DNA of 64,000 nucleotides. Origin: Arthrobacter sp. U41. Its GTDB lineage: Bacteria; Actinomycetota; Actinomycetes; Actinomycetales; Micrococcaceae. Under the pieces are notes generated by a model. The model searched no databases. It saw only the letters and a program-made list of their open reading frames with translations, and was not told the DNA's origin. Where the stretch lies: assembly GCF_001750145.1 (NCBI RefSeq), contig NZ_CP015732.1:2976001-3040000 (forward strand), given 5' to 3'. Both the position numbers and the translations under genes were made by a program. Below are positions 52,197-63,916 of the stretch, piece by piece. The number at the start of each line of letters is the position of its first letter. The first letter of the stretch is position 1.

Positions 52197-52828
52197 GCGG
52201 CACCACGGTCACGAGCACCAGCCCGGCCATTCCGGGCTGGGCCCGGAAATCCACCCTGGTCCTGGCCATCGCCGCCCTGGCCCTGGCCGTGTTCGGGACC
52301 ACGACGCAGACCTGGCTCACCGTCCACCTCGACCCGGCCCAGCTCGGGGCGGCCGTCAACAGCCAGGACGGCCTGCAGGTGCAGGGCAGCAAAGCCGCGA
52401 CGACGGTGACGGCCCTTGCGCTGGTGGCCCTCGCCGGCGGACTGGCCGCGTCGATCGCCGGGCGGATTGCGCGCTGGATCATCACAGCGCTCATCCTGCT
52501 GGCCGCCGCCGGCATCGTCGGCGCCGCCGCGATCGTGGTCGCGGACCCGCTGGCCGCAGCCCAGGGCTCCATCGCCGCCGCCACCGGGATCACGGGCAGC
52601 GACGTGTCGGTGGATGTCACGGTATTCCCGGCCCTCGCCGTCGTGGCCGGCGTGCTGCTGGGACTCAGCGCCCTGCTGATCATCCCCGCGGGCCGCTTCT
52701 GGAAGTCCCGCACAAAATACGACACCCCGGCAACGGGCGGTGCCCCGGACGGCTCCGGAGCGCCCGCCGGGCCGGCGGACGAAATCGACAGCTGGGACCG
52801 TTTGTCACGCGGTGACGATCCCACCTGA
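52193..52828 (+). CDS. Trp biosynthesis-associated membrane protein
   Basis: The 211-residue protein has about four transmembrane segments (roughly 20-40, 60-85, 88-112, 137-158) and a polar cytoplasmic tail. It matches the actinobacterial family found inside trp operons (TIGR02234). No enzyme activity is known. The GTG start overlaps the trpE stop by 4 nt, so it is made with TrpE. A role in tryptophan or precursor transport is only a guess. Confidence 0.85.
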   Translation: MSGTTVTSTSPAIPGWARKSTLVLAIAALALAVFGTTTQTWLTVHLDPAQLGAAVNSQDGLQVQGSKAATTVTALALVALAGGLAASIAGRIARWIITALILLAAAGIVGAAAIVVADPLAAAQGSIAAATGITGSDVSVDVTVFPALAVVAGVLLGLSALLIIPAGRFWKSRTKYDTPATGGAPDGSGAPAGPADEIDSWDRLSRGDDPT

Positions 52829-52942
52829 GCCGATGCCGCGGGCGCGCCCGGCAGCGCGCCCGGTGACGCGGCCGGTAACGCGGCCAACAACACGGTCAAT
52901 AAATGGCAGAATGTAAGCAGTATTCACCCTGAGGAGATTTCA

Positions 52943-53233
52943 ATGAGCAAAGCCCCTGTTTCCGCCCCCAAGCCCGCTGCCGGAACCGGCTACTCCTACG
53001 ACGACATCGATCACCGTGAACCGACCGGCCACGGCAACAGCCCGGCAGCCTGGACCACGGTTTTCGTCATGCTCGTCGGCGCCCTCATCATGTCCATCGC
53101 CTTTGTCATCGCCAACACCCCGATCTTCATCGCGGGCGGCGTTGTGATGCTGATTGGCCTGGTCATCGGCTTCATCATGCGCAAGGCCGGATACGGCGTG
53201 GGCGGCAGCAAGCTGAAGAATTCCGGCCACTAA
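52943..53233 (+). CDS. HGxxPAAW family small membrane protein
   Basis: The 96-residue protein carries the signature HGNSPAAW at 30-37, followed by two transmembrane segments (about 40-60 and 64-85) and a Gly/Lys-rich tail. The family is actinobacterial and of unknown function. It sits between trp genes, 2 nt before trpC, and follows a GAGGAG site. Conserved placement suggests a link to the trp operon. Confidence 0.88.
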   Translation: MSKAPVSAPKPAAGTGYSYDDIDHREPTGHGNSPAAWTTVFVMLVGALIMSIAFVIANTPIFIAGGVVMLIGLVIGFIMRKAGYGVGGSKLKNSGH

Positions 53234-53235
53234 GG

Positions 53236-54054
53236 GTGAGCGTTCTCGATGACATCAATGCCGGTGTCAGGGAGGATATGGAGGCCCGTCAGCGCCTCAC
53301 CACGCTCGCCGAGCTGAAGGACCGCGCCGCCGCGGCCGCACCGGCACGCGATGCCTGGGCCGCCCTGGGCGGCGCCTCGGCAATGCGCGGGCAGCTGAAG
53401 GTCATCGCCGAAATCAAGCGCCGCAGCCCCTCCAAGGGCGATCTCGCCAGCATCGCGGACCCCGCCTCGCTCGCCGTGCAGTATGCCGACGGCGGCGCGG
53501 CCGCGATCAGCGTGCTGACCGAACAGCGCCGCTTCAACGGTTCGCTCGCCGATTTCGACGCCGTCCGGGCGGCAGTGGACATTCCGCTGCTGCGCAAGGA
53601 CTTCATGATCGACGAGTACCAGATCTGGGAGGCCCGGGCACACGGGGCCGACCTGATCCTGCTGATCGTGGCGTCCCTGTCGGACGCGCAGCTGCGCGAG
53701 TTCAGCGCCCTCAGCCGCGAACTCGGCATGAACGTGCTCGTCGAGACGCACACGGCCGGGGAAATCGAGCGGGCCGTCGCCGCGGAAGCCCGGATCATCG
53801 GCGTCAACGTGCGCAACCTCAAGACGCTCGACGTCGACCGTTCCGTCTTCGCCGAACTCGCCGGGGGCATCCCCGCCGGCGCGCTCGTCATCGCGGAATC
53901 GGGCGTGCGCGGCGTCGACGACGTCCGGCACTACGCCGCCCACGGGGCCAACGCGGTCCTCGTCGGCGAAGCCCTGGTCAGTGACGCGACGCCGCGGGAG
54001 CGGATCGCGGAATTCATGGCAGCCGGAGCAGAAGAAATCGCCGCACGTTCCTGA
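53236..54054 (+). CDS. trpC: Indole-3-glycerol phosphate synthase
   Basis: The 272-residue TIM-barrel enzyme closes the indole ring. The catalytic Lys is in IAEIKRRSPSKGDL, a second Lys and Glu follow in PLLRKDFMIDEYQIWEA, and the phosphate loop includes IIGVNVRNLKTL and VIAESGVRG. The GTG start is 2 nt after the HGxxPAAW stop. trpD and the PriA isomerase that supply its substrate are not in the window. Confidence 0.95.
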   Translation: MSVLDDINAGVREDMEARQRLTTLAELKDRAAAAAPARDAWAALGGASAMRGQLKVIAEIKRRSPSKGDLASIADPASLAVQYADGGAAAISVLTEQRRFNGSLADFDAVRAAVDIPLLRKDFMIDEYQIWEARAHGADLILLIVASLSDAQLREFSALSRELGMNVLVETHTAGEIERAVAAEARIIGVNVRNLKTLDVDRSVFAELAGGIPAGALVIAESGVRGVDDVRHYAAHGANAVLVGEALVSDATPRERIAEFMAAGAEEIAARS

Positions 54055-54137
54055 CTTGTGCTCCGGCCGGGCAACGCCTGGCCGGACGCCGGCAGCGCCT
54101 CCGTGCGGCACCCAGATCTAACTAGCAGTGGAACAGG

Positions 54138-55466
54138 ATGGTGAGACTGATGGTCGATGCGCCAGCAGCCGGCTCAGACGAAAGTACCGTGGACGCGTTC
54201 CTGCAGGGTGGAGAATCCCTGCGGCACGCCCCCGGACCCTACTTCGGCTCCTACGGCGGCCGATGGATGCCGGAGTCCCTCATCGCAGCCCTGGATGAAC
54301 TCGAGGACACCTTCGAAAAGGCCAAGGCCGATCCGGAGTTCACCGCGCAGATCGCGGAGCTGAACAAAAACTACTCCGGCCGGCCCTCGCTGCTGACCGA
54401 AGCCAAGCGCTTCGCCGAGCACGCCGGGGGAGTGCGGATCTTCCTCAAGCGCGAGGACCTCAACCACACCGGTTCGCACAAGATCAACAATGTGCTGGGC
54501 CAGGCGCTCCTTGCCAAGCGGATGGGCAAGACCCGGGTCATCGCCGAGACCGGGGCCGGGCAGCACGGTGTCGCCAGCGCCACCGCCGCGGCCCTGATGG
54601 GCCTGGAATGTGTGGTGTACATGGGCGCCGAGGACTGCCGCCGGCAGTCCCTCAACGTGGCCCGGATGGAACTCCTCGGAGCCACCGTCATCCCGGTCAC
54701 CAACGGTTCCCAGACCCTCAAGGACGCCATCAACGAGGCGCTCCGCGACTGGGTCGCCAACGTGGACAGCACGCACTACCTGCTCGGCACCGCCGCCGGG
54801 GCGCACCCGTTCCCGGCCATGGTCCGCTACTTCCACGAGGTCATCGGCGAGGAAGCCCGCGCCCAGATCCTGGAGCAGACCGGCCGCCTGCCCGACGCCG
54901 TCTGTGCCTGCATCGGCGGCGGCTCCAACGCCATCGGCATCTTCCACGGCTTCCTGGATGATCCCTCAGTCAAGATCTACGGCTTCGAGGCCGGCGGCGA
55001 GGGTGTGGAAACCGGACGCCACGCCGCGACCATCACGCTCGGCAAGCCCGGTGTGCTGCACGGCGCCCGCTCCTACCTGATGCAGGACGACGACGGCCAG
55101 ACCATCGAGTCGCACTCCATTTCGGCCGGCCTGGACTACCCCGGCGTCGGCCCGGAGCACTCCTACCTCGCGGACATCGGACGCGTCAGCTACGAGCCCA
55201 TCACGGACAGCGAGGCCATGGACGCGTTCCGGCTGCTCTGCCGCACCGAGGGCATCATCCCGGCCATCGAGTCCGCGCACGCGCTGGCCGGAGCCATGAA
55301 GATCGGCCAGCGACTGGCCGCCGAAGGCGACGCATCAGAGAAGATCGTCATCGTGAACCTCTCCGGCCGCGGCGACAAGGACGTGGCCACCGCCGCTGAA
55401 TGGTTCGACCTGCTGGACAAGGATTCACCCGAGCATGAGATTGCCAAAGAGGGGGAGCAGCTGTGA
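54138..55466 (+). CDS. trpB: Tryptophan synthase beta chain
   Basis: The 442-residue PLP subunit joins indole and serine. The Schiff-base lysine is in [14 protein letters not shown], the catalytic Glu is in [11 protein letters not shown] and the phosphate loop is GGGSNAIG. The ~35 N-terminal residues before the [14 protein letters not shown] core are an extension. ATG 54138 and ATG 54150 are both possible starts. The stop overlaps trpA (GTGA), coupling the two subunits of the alpha2beta2 complex. Confidence 0.96.
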   Translation: MVRLMVDAPAAGSDESTVDAFLQGGESLRHAPGPYFGSYGGRWMPESLIAALDELEDTFEKAKADPEFTAQIAELNKNYSGRPSLLTEAKRFAEHAGGVRIFLKREDLNHTGSHKINNVLGQALLAKRMGKTRVIAETGAGQHGVASATAAALMGLECVVYMGAEDCRRQSLNVARMELLGATVIPVTNGSQTLKDAINEALRDWVANVDSTHYLLGTAAGAHPFPAMVRYFHEVIGEEARAQILEQTGRLPDAVCACIGGGSNAIGIFHGFLDDPSVKIYGFEAGGEGVETGRHAATITLGKPGVLHGARSYLMQDDDGQTIESHSISAGLDYPGVGPEHSYLADIGRVSYEPITDSEAMDAFRLLCRTEGIIPAIESAHALAGAMKIGQRLAAEGDASEKIVIVNLSGRGDKDVATAAEWFDLLDKDSPEHEIAKEGEQL

Positions 55467-56290
55467 GCCACGTCCAGGACCCGGGTACCGCCCGGACCGC
55501 CAGCAAATCGGCTGCGGCCATTGACCGGGCCAAGGCCCAGGGCCGCGCCGCCCTCATCGGATACCTGCCCGCCGGCTACCCCAGCGTCGCGGACACCATC
55601 GCGGCAGGCATCGCCCTCGCGGAAAACGGCGCGGACCTGATCGAAATCGGCATCCCGTACTCCGACCCGGTCATGGACGGCCCTGTTATCCAGGCCGCCA
55701 CCACCGAGGCCCTGGCCAAGGGCTTCCACGTCCAGCAGGTCTTCGACGTCGTCCGCGGCATCACCAGCAAGACCGACGCCGCCGTGCTGGTCATGACCTA
55801 CTGGAACCCCGTGGTCCGGATGGGCGTGGACGAATTTTCCCGCCAGCTGGCCGAAGCCGGGGGAGCCGGGCTCATCACCCCGGACCTGATCCCCGACGAA
55901 GCCTCCGAATGGATGGCAGCCTCGGACAAGTACGGCCTGGACCGGGTGTTCCTGGTCGCGCCCTCATCCTCGCCGGAGCGCATGAAGCGCACCGTCGAGG
56001 CTAGCCGCGGCTTTGTCTACGCGGTCTCGATCATGGGCGTCACCGGCGCCCGCACCTCGGTCAGTTCCGCGGCCCGGGACGTGGTTGCCGCCGCCCACGC
56101 TGCCGGCGCCGAACGCGTCTGCGTCGGGCTGGGCGTGTCCAATGCGGACCAGGTCCACGAGATCGCCGCCTACGCGGACGGTGTAATCGTTGGCACCGCG
56201 CTCGTCGTGGCCATCGGCGACGGCGGCGTGGATGCGGTAGCGTCCTTGACCAAAGACCTCAGCACCGGCCTTACCAGGGAAGAAGCCTAA
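55463..56290 (+). CDS. trpA: Tryptophan synthase alpha chain
   Basis: The 275-residue TIM-barrel subunit splits indole-glycerol phosphate and channels indole to TrpB. The catalytic Glu is in [19 protein letters not shown], with Asp in the same motif, and [12 protein letters not shown] and the GVSNADQV phosphate region are intact. A ~20-residue N-terminal lead precedes the domain. lgt starts 4 nt after the stop. Confidence 0.96.
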   Translation: MSHVQDPGTARTASKSAAAIDRAKAQGRAALIGYLPAGYPSVADTIAAGIALAENGADLIEIGIPYSDPVMDGPVIQAATTEALAKGFHVQQVFDVVRGITSKTDAAVLVMTYWNPVVRMGVDEFSRQLAEAGGAGLITPDLIPDEASEWMAASDKYGLDRVFLVAPSSSPERMKRTVEASRGFVYAVSIMGVTGARTSVSSAARDVVAAAHAAGAERVCVGLGVSNADQVHEIAAYADGVIVGTALVVAIGDGGVDAVASLTKDLSTGLTREEA

Positions 56291-56294
56291 GCAC

Positions 56295-57515
56295 ATGCAG
56301 TCAGTCCTCCACGCGGCGGCGATGATTCCCGCGAGCATTCCGAGCCCGGACTGGTCCGGCTTCGACATCCCGCTGCCGTGGGGGTCACTGCGCATCCATG
56401 CCTACGCGCTGTGCATCCTGCTGGGCATCATCGTCGGCCTGTGGCTTACCTCGGTGCGCTGGTCCAAGCGCGGCGCACCGGAGGGCAGCGTCTGGGACAT
56501 TGCCATCTGGGCCATCCCCTTCGGCATCATCGGCGGCCGGCTGTACCACGTGGTGTCCTCACCGGACGCGTACTTCGGCCCCGGCTTCGACGGCACCGGT
56601 GACCTCTCCCTGATCCCGCAGCTCCAGCGCGGCGGGCTGGGGATCTGGGGCGCCGTGCTGCTGGGTGCCGTGGGTGCCTGGATCGGCTGCCGCAAGGCGG
56701 GGGTCAAGCTGAGCGCCTTCCTCGACGCTGCCGCGCCCGGGCTGCTGCTGGCCCAGGCGATCGGCCGCTGGGGCAACTACTTCAACCAGGAGCTCTTTGG
56801 CGGCCCCACCACCCTTCCGTGGGGCCTGCAGATCGACGCCGACAACCCGAACTTCCCGCCCGGCATGGCCGCGGAGACACTCTTCCACCCGACGTTCCTT
56901 TATGAATCCCTCTGGAGCCTGGCCGGCGTCGGGATCTTGCTGCTGCTGGACCGCAAGTTCCACTTCCGCCGCGCCCGCCTGTTCTGCCTCTACGCGGTCT
57001 ACTACACCCTGGGCCGGGTCTGGATCGAAGCGATGCGGATCGACGACGCCGAGCAGATCAGCCTCTTCGGGATCACCACCAGGCTGAACGTCTGGACCAG
57101 CATCTTCGTCCTCATCGCCGCGCTGGTCGCCTTCATCCTGCTGGGCCTGCGGAAGCCCGCGGAGCCCGACACGGCCTACCTGCCGGGCCGCGAGCCGTCG
57201 GACAGCGACTCCCCGGAAGCCGCCGGCCCGGAGGCCGCCGCCGCGGAAGCCGACGCTGATTCGGCACTCAAGGAGCCGGCCACGGTTCCGGCCGCGGGCG
57301 CCGGAACTGTCCGCCATTCGGATTCTGCTGTCTCAGATAGTGATCCGCGTGGTAATCTCCCTGATAACCAAAGCGGTCCAGGCCACGTTTCCGCCCCAGC
57401 TGAAGCGTCCAAGGAATCCACTGGCGGCACCCAGCCCGCCAAGGGAACGCCGGCGGCCGGAGCACCCGGCCACCAGGCCACCGGAACCGCGCCGGAAGCT
57501 GAGGGCACCAAATAG
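56295..57515 (+). CDS. lgt: Prolipoprotein diacylglyceryl transferase with long C-terminal extension
   Basis: The 406-residue membrane enzyme moves diacylglycerol to the lipobox cysteine of prolipoproteins. Seven transmembrane segments fill the first ~285 residues, with the Lgt signature IGRWGNYFNQELFGGP, the GGLGIWGAVLLG loop and the HPTFLYES motif. Residues from ~290 to 406 form an Ala/Pro/Glu/Ser-rich disordered tail, about 120 residues beyond the usual length. The location right after trpA is conserved in actinobacteria. Confidence 0.95.
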   Translation: MQSVLHAAAMIPASIPSPDWSGFDIPLPWGSLRIHAYALCILLGIIVGLWLTSVRWSKRGAPEGSVWDIAIWAIPFGIIGGRLYHVVSSPDAYFGPGFDGTGDLSLIPQLQRGGLGIWGAVLLGAVGAWIGCRKAGVKLSAFLDAAAPGLLLAQAIGRWGNYFNQELFGGPTTLPWGLQIDADNPNFPPGMAAETLFHPTFLYESLWSLAGVGILLLLDRKFHFRRARLFCLYAVYYTLGRVWIEAMRIDDAEQISLFGITTRLNVWTSIFVLIAALVAFILLGLRKPAEPDTAYLPGREPSDSDSPEAAGPEAAAAEADADSALKEPATVPAAGAGTVRHSDSAVSDSDPRGNLPDNQSGPGHVSAPAEASKESTGGTQPAKGTPAAGAPGHQATGTAPEAEGTK

Positions 57516-57647
57516 CTCAGCCAGGGTAACCGGGCCGCGGAGTCACCCCTCGCAGAGCCCGTCTCCACAGCGTCGTGGCAGCAAGGAATCCAGCGGACAG
57601 CAGAGTGTTGCCGTTCGCGCAATTCCGGGCCGGCGTTTGCGTAACTG

Positions 57648-57677
57648 TTAGTGCAGGACGCGGCGCTGACCTACAAT
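57648..57677 (+). promoter_or_regulatory. Possible promoter of gltBD
   Basis: TTAGTG (57648-57653) and TACAAT (57672-57677) are spaced by 18 nt in the 262-nt lgt-gltB gap and would give a leader of about 95 nt. The -35 match is weak. Confidence 0.4.
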
Positions 57678-57777
57678 TCCAATAAGAAAACACTTTGTTG
57701 TGCCCATCACACCGGCGCACCGATGCGGGCCAATGTTGTCCCTCCCATACGCACGATCAGGAGGAAGGACGTCTCCC

Positions 57778-60700
57778 ATGACCCAAACCCTGCACAGCCC
57801 CAGTTGGTCCGAGCCTCAGCAGCCCGCCATCTCACCTTTTAAGCGCTTCGCGGCGCTTCCCGAAGCGGCCGGGCTCTACAACCCGGAGCAGGAGAAGGAC
57901 GCCTGCGGCCTCGCCATCATCGCCACGCTGCGGGGGGAGCCAGGCTATGACATCGTTGACGCCGCCCTGACAGCCCTGCGCAACCTCGAGCACCGCGGTG
58001 CCGTGGGCGCCGACGAAGGCACCGGCGACGGCGCCGGACTGCTCATGCAGGTCCCGGACGAATTCTTCCGCGCCGTGACGGACTTCGAACTTCCCGCCCC
58101 CGGCCAGTTCGTCGTCGGAACGGCGTTCCTCCCGGCGGAGCAGCGCGAATCCGACGCCGCCAAGGCCGGCATTGAAAGCCTCGCCGCCGACGAGGGCCTG
58201 ACGGTCCTCGGCTGGCGCGAAGTTCCGATCGTCGCCGACCTCGTCGGTGCGATGGCCCGGGCCTGCATGCCCTACTTCTCCCAGCCGTTCTTTGCCTCCA
58301 GCACCGGGGAAGTGCTGGAGCGCAACGAACTGGACTCCCGGGCCTGGCGCATCCGGAAGCGGGCGCAGAACAAGTTCGGCGTGTACTTCCCGTCGCTGTC
58401 CTGCCGGACCATCGTCTACAAGGGCATGCTGACCACGGCCCAGCTCGAGCCGTTCTACCCGGACCTCTCGGACAAGCGCTTCAAGACCAAGCTCGCGATC
58501 GTCCACTCACGCTTCTCCACCAACACCTTCCCGTCCTGGCCGCTGGCCCAGCCGTTCCGGACCATCGCCCACAACGGCGAAATCAACACGGTCAAGGGAA
58601 ACCGCAACTGGATGCGTGCCCGCCAGTCGCAGCTGGCCAACCCGCTGCTGGGGGGTTCCCCCGAGGAGCTGTACCCGATCTGCACCCCGGGCGCCTCCGA
58701 CTCGGCCTCCTTCGACGAGGTCGCGGAACTGCTCTGGCTCTCCGGCCGCCCGATCACCCACTCGATCATGATGATGATCCCCGAGGCCTGGGAAAACCAC
58801 GCCACGATGGATCCGGCCCGCCGCGCCTTCTACGAGTACCACTCCATGCTGATGGAGCCCTGGGACGGCCCCGCCGCGGTTTCCTTCACCGACGGCAACC
58901 TCGTCGGCGCAACCCTGGACCGCAACGGGCTGCGCCCCGGCCGGTTCTGGATCACCGAGGACGGCCTGATCATCTTCGCCTCCGAGGTCGGCGTGATCGA
59001 CGTCGAACCGTCCAAGGTGGTCAAGAAGGGCCGCGTCTCACCCGGCAAAATGTTCCTCGTGGACACCGAAGCCGGCCGGATCATCAGCGACGCCGAGGTC
59101 AAGGCCGAGGTGGCGGCAGCCAACCCCTGGGCCGACTGGGTCAAGGAAAACCTGATCGACCTGAAGGACCTGCCCGAGCGCGAGCACGTGGTGCACACCG
59201 CGGCCTCGGTCAATATCCGCCAGCGCACCTTCGGCTACACCACCGAGGAACTGAAGATCCTGCTCGGCCCGATGTCCCGCACCGGCGCCGAGCCGCTCGG
59301 AGCCATGGGATCGGACACCCCCGTGGCGGTGCTGTCCAAGCGGCCCCGGCTGCTCTTCGACTACTTCGTGCAGTCCTTCGCGCAGGTCACCAACCCGCCG
59401 CTGGACGCCATCCGCGAAGAGCTCGTCACCTCCCTGACATGTGCGATCGGCCCGAACGGCAACCTGCTGGACACCAAGCAGGTCCGCCAGCCGCAGGTTG
59501 CGCTGCCGTTCCCCGTGATCAACAACGACCAGCTCGCCAAGATCGCCAACATCGAGAACGCCGACGGCGACAGGGTCGCCATGAAGGTCCGCGGACTCTA
59601 CCGGCCCGAGGGCGGCGAAAATGCCCTGCGCGCCCGGCTGACCGAAATCTGCGAGCAGGTCTCCGGCGCCATCAACCGCGGCGTGCAGTACGTTGTGCTC
59701 TCGGACCGTGACTCGAACGCCCAGTGGGCGCCGATCCCGTCCCTGCTGCTGGTCAGCGCCGTGCACCACCACCTGCTGCGCAGCGCCAACCGCACCAAGA
59801 CTGCCCTCGTGGTCGAGGCCGGCGACGTCCGCGAGACGCACCACGTGGCCGTGCTGATCGGCTACGGCGCCTCCGCCGTCAACCCGTACCTGGCGATGGA
59901 ATCGGTGGAACAGCTGATCTCCACCGGCGACGTCGTCGGGGTCACCCCGCAGGACGGCGTCTACAACCTGATCAAGGGCCTCGGCAAGGGCGTCCTGAAG
60001 ATCATGTCCAAGATGGGCATTTCCACCGTTGCCTCCTACACGGGAGCCCAGACCTTCGAGGCCCTGGGCCTTGGCCAGGACCTGGTGGACGAGTACTTCT
60101 CCGGCACACACTCCCAGCTTGGCGGCGTCGGACTCGACGTCATCGCGGCCGAGGTCGCGGCGCGCCACCGGATGGCGTACCCCGAGAACGGCATCGAGCA
60201 GCCCCACCAGGCGCTGCTCGGCGGCGGCGAGTACCAGTGGCGCCGCGACGGCGAGCCGCACCTGTTCAACCCGGAGACCGTGTTCCGGCTGCAGCACGCC
60301 ACGCGTGAGCGCCGGTACGACATCTTCAAGTCCTACACCCGCGGGGTCGACGACCAGTCCGAGAACCTGATGACCCTGCGCGGGCTCCTGAAGTTCAAGG
60401 CCGGGCTGCGTCCCGCGGTCCCGCTGGAGGAAGTGGAGTCCGTCTCCAGCATCGTCAAGCGGTTCTCCACCGGCGCGATGAGCTACGGTTCCATCTCCCA
60501 GGAGGCCCACGAAACCCTCGCGATCGCCATGAACCGCCTGGGCGGCAAGTCCAACACCGGTGAGGGTGGCGAGGACGTTGACCGGCTGCTCGATCCGACG
60601 CGCCGCTCGGCAGTCAAGCAGATTGCCTCGGGCCGCTTCGGCGTGACCAGTCTCTACCTGACCAACGCCGACGACATCCAGATCAAGATGGCGCAGGGTG

Positions 60701-62388
60701 CCAAGCCCGGCGAAGGCGGCCAGCTGATGGCGCAGAAGGTCTACCCCTGGGTGGCCCGGACAAGGCACTCGACGCCCGGCGTCGGGCTTATCTCCCCGCC
60801 CCCGCACCACGACATCTACTCGATCGAGGACCTCGCGCAGCTGATCTATGACGCGAAGCGGGCCAACCCCTCGGCCCGGGTGCACGTCAAGTTAGTCTCC
60901 GAGGTCGGGATCGGCACGGTGGCCGCCGGCGTCACCAAGGCCAAAGCCGACGTCGTGCTGGTTTCCGGGCACGACGGCGGAACCGGCGCCTCGCCGCTGA
61001 ACTCGCTCAAGCACGCCGGGGTGCCGTGGGAACTCGGCCTCGCCGAGACCCAGCAGACGCTGATGCTCAACGGCCTGCGCGACCGCGTGGTGGTGCAGGT
61101 GGACGGCCAGCTCAAGACCGGCCGCGACGTGGTGATCGCCGCGCTGCTCGGCGGCGAGGAATTCGGTTTCGCCACCGCGCCGCTGGTGGTCTCCGGCTGC
61201 ATCATGATGCGCGTCTGCCACCTGGACACCTGCCCGGTGGGGGTCGCGACGCAGAACCCCGAGCTGCGCTCCCGCTTCACCGGCAAGCCGGAATTCGTGG
61301 TCAACTTCTTCGAATTCCTCGCCGAGGAAGTCCGCGAGATCCTGTCCGAGCTTGGCTTCCGGAGCATCGAGGAAGCGATCGGCCACGCCGAAATGCTCGA
61401 CACCCGTGAGGCGATCAACCACTGGAAGGCCGAAGGGCTGGACCTGGACCCGATCCTGCACGGACTCGAGTTCGACGACGACGCACCCCTGCGCAACCTC
61501 ACCGGCCAGAACCACGAGCTGGACAAGCACTTCGACCAGCGCCTGATCGTGATGGCCGCGGAGGCCCTGAGCGACCGCACACCGGTCAAGATCGCCGTCG
61601 ACGTGATCAACACGGACCGCTCCGTCGGCACGATGCTGGGCCACGTGGTCACCAAGACCTTCAGCACGGACGTGCTGGCCACGGACACCATCGACATCAC
61701 ACTGACCGGCACCGCCGGCCAGTCGCTCGGTGCTTTCCTGCCGGCCGGCATCACGCTGCGGATGTTCGGTGACTCAAACGACTACGTCGGCAAGGGGCTT
61801 TCCGGCGGGCGCATCATCGTCCGGCCGGACCGCACCAACGTGTTCCCGGCGGAGCGCAACGTGATCGCCGGAAACGTGATCGGCTATGGCGCCACGAGCG
61901 GCGAGATGTTCCTGCGCGGCCAGGTCGGCGAACGCTTTATGGTCCGCAACTCCGGCGCCACCGCGGTGGTCGAGGGGATCGGCGACCACGGCTGCGAGTA
62001 CATGACCGGAGGTCAGACGCTGATCATCGGGCGCACCGGCCGCAACTTCGGTGCCGGCATGTCCGGCGGTACCGCTTATGTGCTGGACCTGCAGACCGAA
62101 CGCGTGAACAAGCAGGCCCTGGAGTCCGGCGAGCTGCAGCTGCGCGAACTGGACGCCGAGGACCGCGACATTGTCCATGGACTGCTGCTGAAGCACTCCG
62201 AGGAGACCGAGTCGCTGCTGGCGGCCCGGCTGCTGGAGAACTTCGATGACACCGCAGCCCGCATAACCAAGGTGCTGCCGCGCGACTACGCGGCCGTGCT
62301 GCAAACCCGCCTTGACGCCATCGAAGAGGGCCTTGACCCCGACGGCGAAGAAGTTTGGTCTCGAATCCTGGAGGTGACCGGTGGCTGA
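57778..62388 (+). CDS. gltB: Glutamate synthase large subunit
   Basis: The 1536-residue enzyme makes glutamate from glutamine and 2-oxoglutarate. The N-terminal glutaminase begins at Cys43 ([13 protein letters not shown]) after a 42-residue propeptide that must be cut off. The central and FMN-binding domains follow (for example [17 protein letters not shown] and [12 protein letters not shown]). The 3Fe-4S cysteines are in [22 protein letters not shown]. The C-terminal GXGXG beta-helix ends the protein. The ATG at 57778 is 12 nt after AGGAGGAAGGA. It overlaps gltD by 8 nt. Confidence 0.97.
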   Translation: MTQTLHSPSWSEPQQPAISPFKRFAALPEAAGLYNPEQEKDACGLAIIATLRGEPGYDIVDAALTALRNLEHRGAVGADEGTGDGAGLLMQVPDEFFRAVTDFELPAPGQFVVGTAFLPAEQRESDAAKAGIESLAADEGLTVLGWREVPIVADLVGAMARACMPYFSQPFFASSTGEVLERNELDSRAWRIRKRAQNKFGVYFPSLSCRTIVYKGMLTTAQLEPFYPDLSDKRFKTKLAIVHSRFSTNTFPSWPLAQPFRTIAHNGEINTVKGNRNWMRARQSQLANPLLGGSPEELYPICTPGASDSASFDEVAELLWLSGRPITHSIMMMIPEAWENHATMDPARRAFYEYHSMLMEPWDGPAAVSFTDGNLVGATLDRNGLRPGRFWITEDGLIIFASEVGVIDVEPSKVVKKGRVSPGKMFLVDTEAGRIISDAEVKAEVAAANPWADWVKENLIDLKDLPEREHVVHTAASVNIRQRTFGYTTEELKILLGPMSRTGAEPLGAMGSDTPVAVLSKRPRLLFDYFVQSFAQVTNPPLDAIREELVTSLTCAIGPNGNLLDTKQVRQPQVALPFPVINNDQLAKIANIENADGDRVAMKVRGLYRPEGGENALRARLTEICEQVSGAINRGVQYVVLSDRDSNAQWAPIPSLLLVSAVHHHLLRSANRTKTALVVEAGDVRETHHVAVLIGYGASAVNPYLAMESVEQLISTGDVVGVTPQDGVYNLIKGLGKGVLKIMSKMGISTVASYTGAQTFEALGLGQDLVDEYFSGTHSQLGGVGLDVIAAEVAARHRMAYPENGIEQPHQALLGGGEYQWRRDGEPHLFNPETVFRLQHATRERRYDIFKSYTRGVDDQSENLMTLRGLLKFKAGLRPAVPLEEVESVSSIVKRFSTGAMSYGSISQEAHETLAIAMNRLGGKSNTGEGGEDVDRLLDPTRRSAVKQIASGRFGVTSLYLTNADDIQIKMAQGAKPGEGGQLMAQKVYPWVARTRHSTPGVGLISPPPHHDIYSIEDLAQLIYDAKRANPSARVHVKLVSEVGIGTVAAGVTKAKADVVLVSGHDGGTGASPLNSLKHAGVPWELGLAETQQTLMLNGLRDRVVVQVDGQLKTGRDVVIAALLGGEEFGFATAPLVVSGCIMMRVCHLDTCPVGVATQNPELRSRFTGKPEFVVNFFEFLAEEVREILSELGFRSIEEAIGHAEMLDTREAINHWKAEGLDLDPILHGLEFDDDAPLRNLTGQNHELDKHFDQRLIVMAAEALSDRTPVKIAVDVINTDRSVGTMLGHVVTKTFSTDVLATDTIDITLTGTAGQSLGAFLPAGITLRMFGDSNDYVGKGLSGGRIIVRPDRTNVFPAERNVIAGNVIGYGATSGEMFLRGQVGERFMVRNSGATAVVEGIGDHGCEYMTGGQTLIIGRTGRNFGAGMSGGTAYVLDLQTERVNKQALESGELQLRELDAEDRDIVHGLLLKHSEETESLLAARLLENFDDTAARITKVLPRDYAAVLQTRLDAIEEGLDPDGEEVWSRILEVTGG

Positions 62389-63838
62389 TCCACGCGGATT
62401 TCTGAAAGTACGTCAGCGCGAAACCCAGCCCCGCCGTCCCGTTCCGGTCCGCATTATGGACTGGAAGGAAGTCTACGAGGCCCAGGAAAAGGGTGTCCTG
62501 AAGGCCCAGGCCGGCCGCTGCATGGACTGCGGCGTGCCGTTCTGCCACCAGGGCTGCCCGCTGGGGAACCTCATTCCGGAGTGGAATGACCTCATCTGGC
62601 GGGACAAGGGCGAGGAAGCGATGGAGCGGCTGCACGCCACCAACAACTTCCCCGAGTTCACCGGGCGGCTCTGCCCGGCCCCCTGCGAGGCCTCCTGCGT
62701 GCTGGGCATCAACCAGCCCGCGGTGACCATCAAGCAGGTCGAGGTCTCCATCGTGGACCAGGCGTTCGAGAACGGCTGGGTCAACCCGCTGCCGCCGGCC
62801 CGCCTCAGCGGCAAGACGGTCGCCGTCGTCGGCTCCGGCCCGGCCGGGCTTGCCGTCGCGCAGCAGCTGACCCGGGTGGGCCACACCGTCGCCGTCTATG
62901 AGCGCGATGACAAGATCGGCGGCCTGCTGCGGTACGGGATTCCCGATTTCAAGATGGAAAAAGAGCACGTGGACCGCCGGCTGGAGCAGATGAAAGCCGA
63001 AGGCACCCGCTTCCGGACCGGCGTCGCCGTCGGCACCGACGTGACCTGGGAGCAGCTGCGCCGACGTTACGACGCCGTCGTGGTCGCCACCGGCGCCACC
63101 GTCCCGCGTGACCTGCCGATCCCGGGCCGCGAGCTCGAGGGCGTGCACTTCGCGATGGACTACCTCGTCCCGGCCAACCGTGTGGTGGCGGGGGAGACGG
63201 TGGAGAACCAGATCAACGCTGCCGGAAAGCACGTTGTTATCCTCGGCGGCGGCGACACCGGCGCGGACTGCCTCGGCACCGCGCACCGGCACCAGGCCGC
63301 GTCCGTCACCACCCTGGCAATCGGCAAGCAGCCGCCGGCGGAGCGCGCCAGCCACCAGCCGTGGCCGACGTTCCCCACCCTGTTCGAGGTGGCCAGCGCC
63401 CATGAGGAGGGCGGCGAACGCACCTACCTCGCCTCCACCGTGGAGTTCGTCGGCGAGAACGGCAAACTGACCGGCGTGAAGGTGGCCGAGACCGAATTCG
63501 TCGACGGCAAGCGCCTCCCCAGGGCCGGCACCGAGCGGATCATCCCGGCCGACCTGGTCTTCCTCTCGCTCGGCTTCACCGGCCCGGAGCCGGCAGGGAT
63601 CACCGAGCAGGTCAGTGCCGAGTTCGACGGCCGCGGCAACGTGGCCCGCGACGGGTACTACATGACCAACACGGAAGGCATCTTCGTCGCCGGAGACGCC
63701 GGCCGCGGCCAGTCGCTCATCGTCTGGGCGATCGCCGAGGGACGCGCCTGTGCCGCCGCGGTGGACAAGTTCCTGATGGGCAGCACCATCCTTCCGGCCC
63801 CGGTGGCGCCAACCGACCGGGCCATGGCCGTCCTGTAG
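62381..63838 (+). CDS. gltD: Glutamate synthase small subunit
   Basis: The 485-residue FAD/NADPH subunit passes electrons to GltB. The N-terminal Fe-S region has [20 protein letters not shown] and [13 protein letters not shown]. The FAD loop is [14 protein letters not shown], the NADPH loop [12 protein letters not shown], and the second FAD motif [19 protein letters not shown]. The GTG start lies inside gltB. It is complete and ends 78 nt before pyk. Confidence 0.97.
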   Translation: MADPRGFLKVRQRETQPRRPVPVRIMDWKEVYEAQEKGVLKAQAGRCMDCGVPFCHQGCPLGNLIPEWNDLIWRDKGEEAMERLHATNNFPEFTGRLCPAPCEASCVLGINQPAVTIKQVEVSIVDQAFENGWVNPLPPARLSGKTVAVVGSGPAGLAVAQQLTRVGHTVAVYERDDKIGGLLRYGIPDFKMEKEHVDRRLEQMKAEGTRFRTGVAVGTDVTWEQLRRRYDAVVVATGATVPRDLPIPGRELEGVHFAMDYLVPANRVVAGETVENQINAAGKHVVILGGGDTGADCLGTAHRHQAASVTTLAIGKQPPAERASHQPWPTFPTLFEVASAHEEGGERTYLASTVEFVGENGKLTGVKVAETEFVDGKRLPRAGTERIIPADLVFLSLGFTGPEPAGITEQVSAEFDGRGNVARDGYYMTNTEGIFVAGDAGRGQSLIVWAIAEGRACAAAVDKFLMGSTILPAPVAPTDRAMAVL

Positions 63839-63904
63839 TCCAGCTGGTTTCCAACGGCCCCCGGCCATTCACCTTGATACAACTACATCCATACAATCGA
63901 CTAC

Positions 63905-63910
63905 TAGGGT
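63905..63910 (+). promoter_or_regulatory. Possible -10 box of pyk (leaderless)
   Basis: TAGGGT ends 6 nt before the ATG at 63917. The same bases could instead act as a weak ribosome site (AGGGTAGG) for a message started further upstream, for example from TACAAT at 63892-63897. Confidence 0.3.
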
Positions 63911-63916
63911 AGGTAT

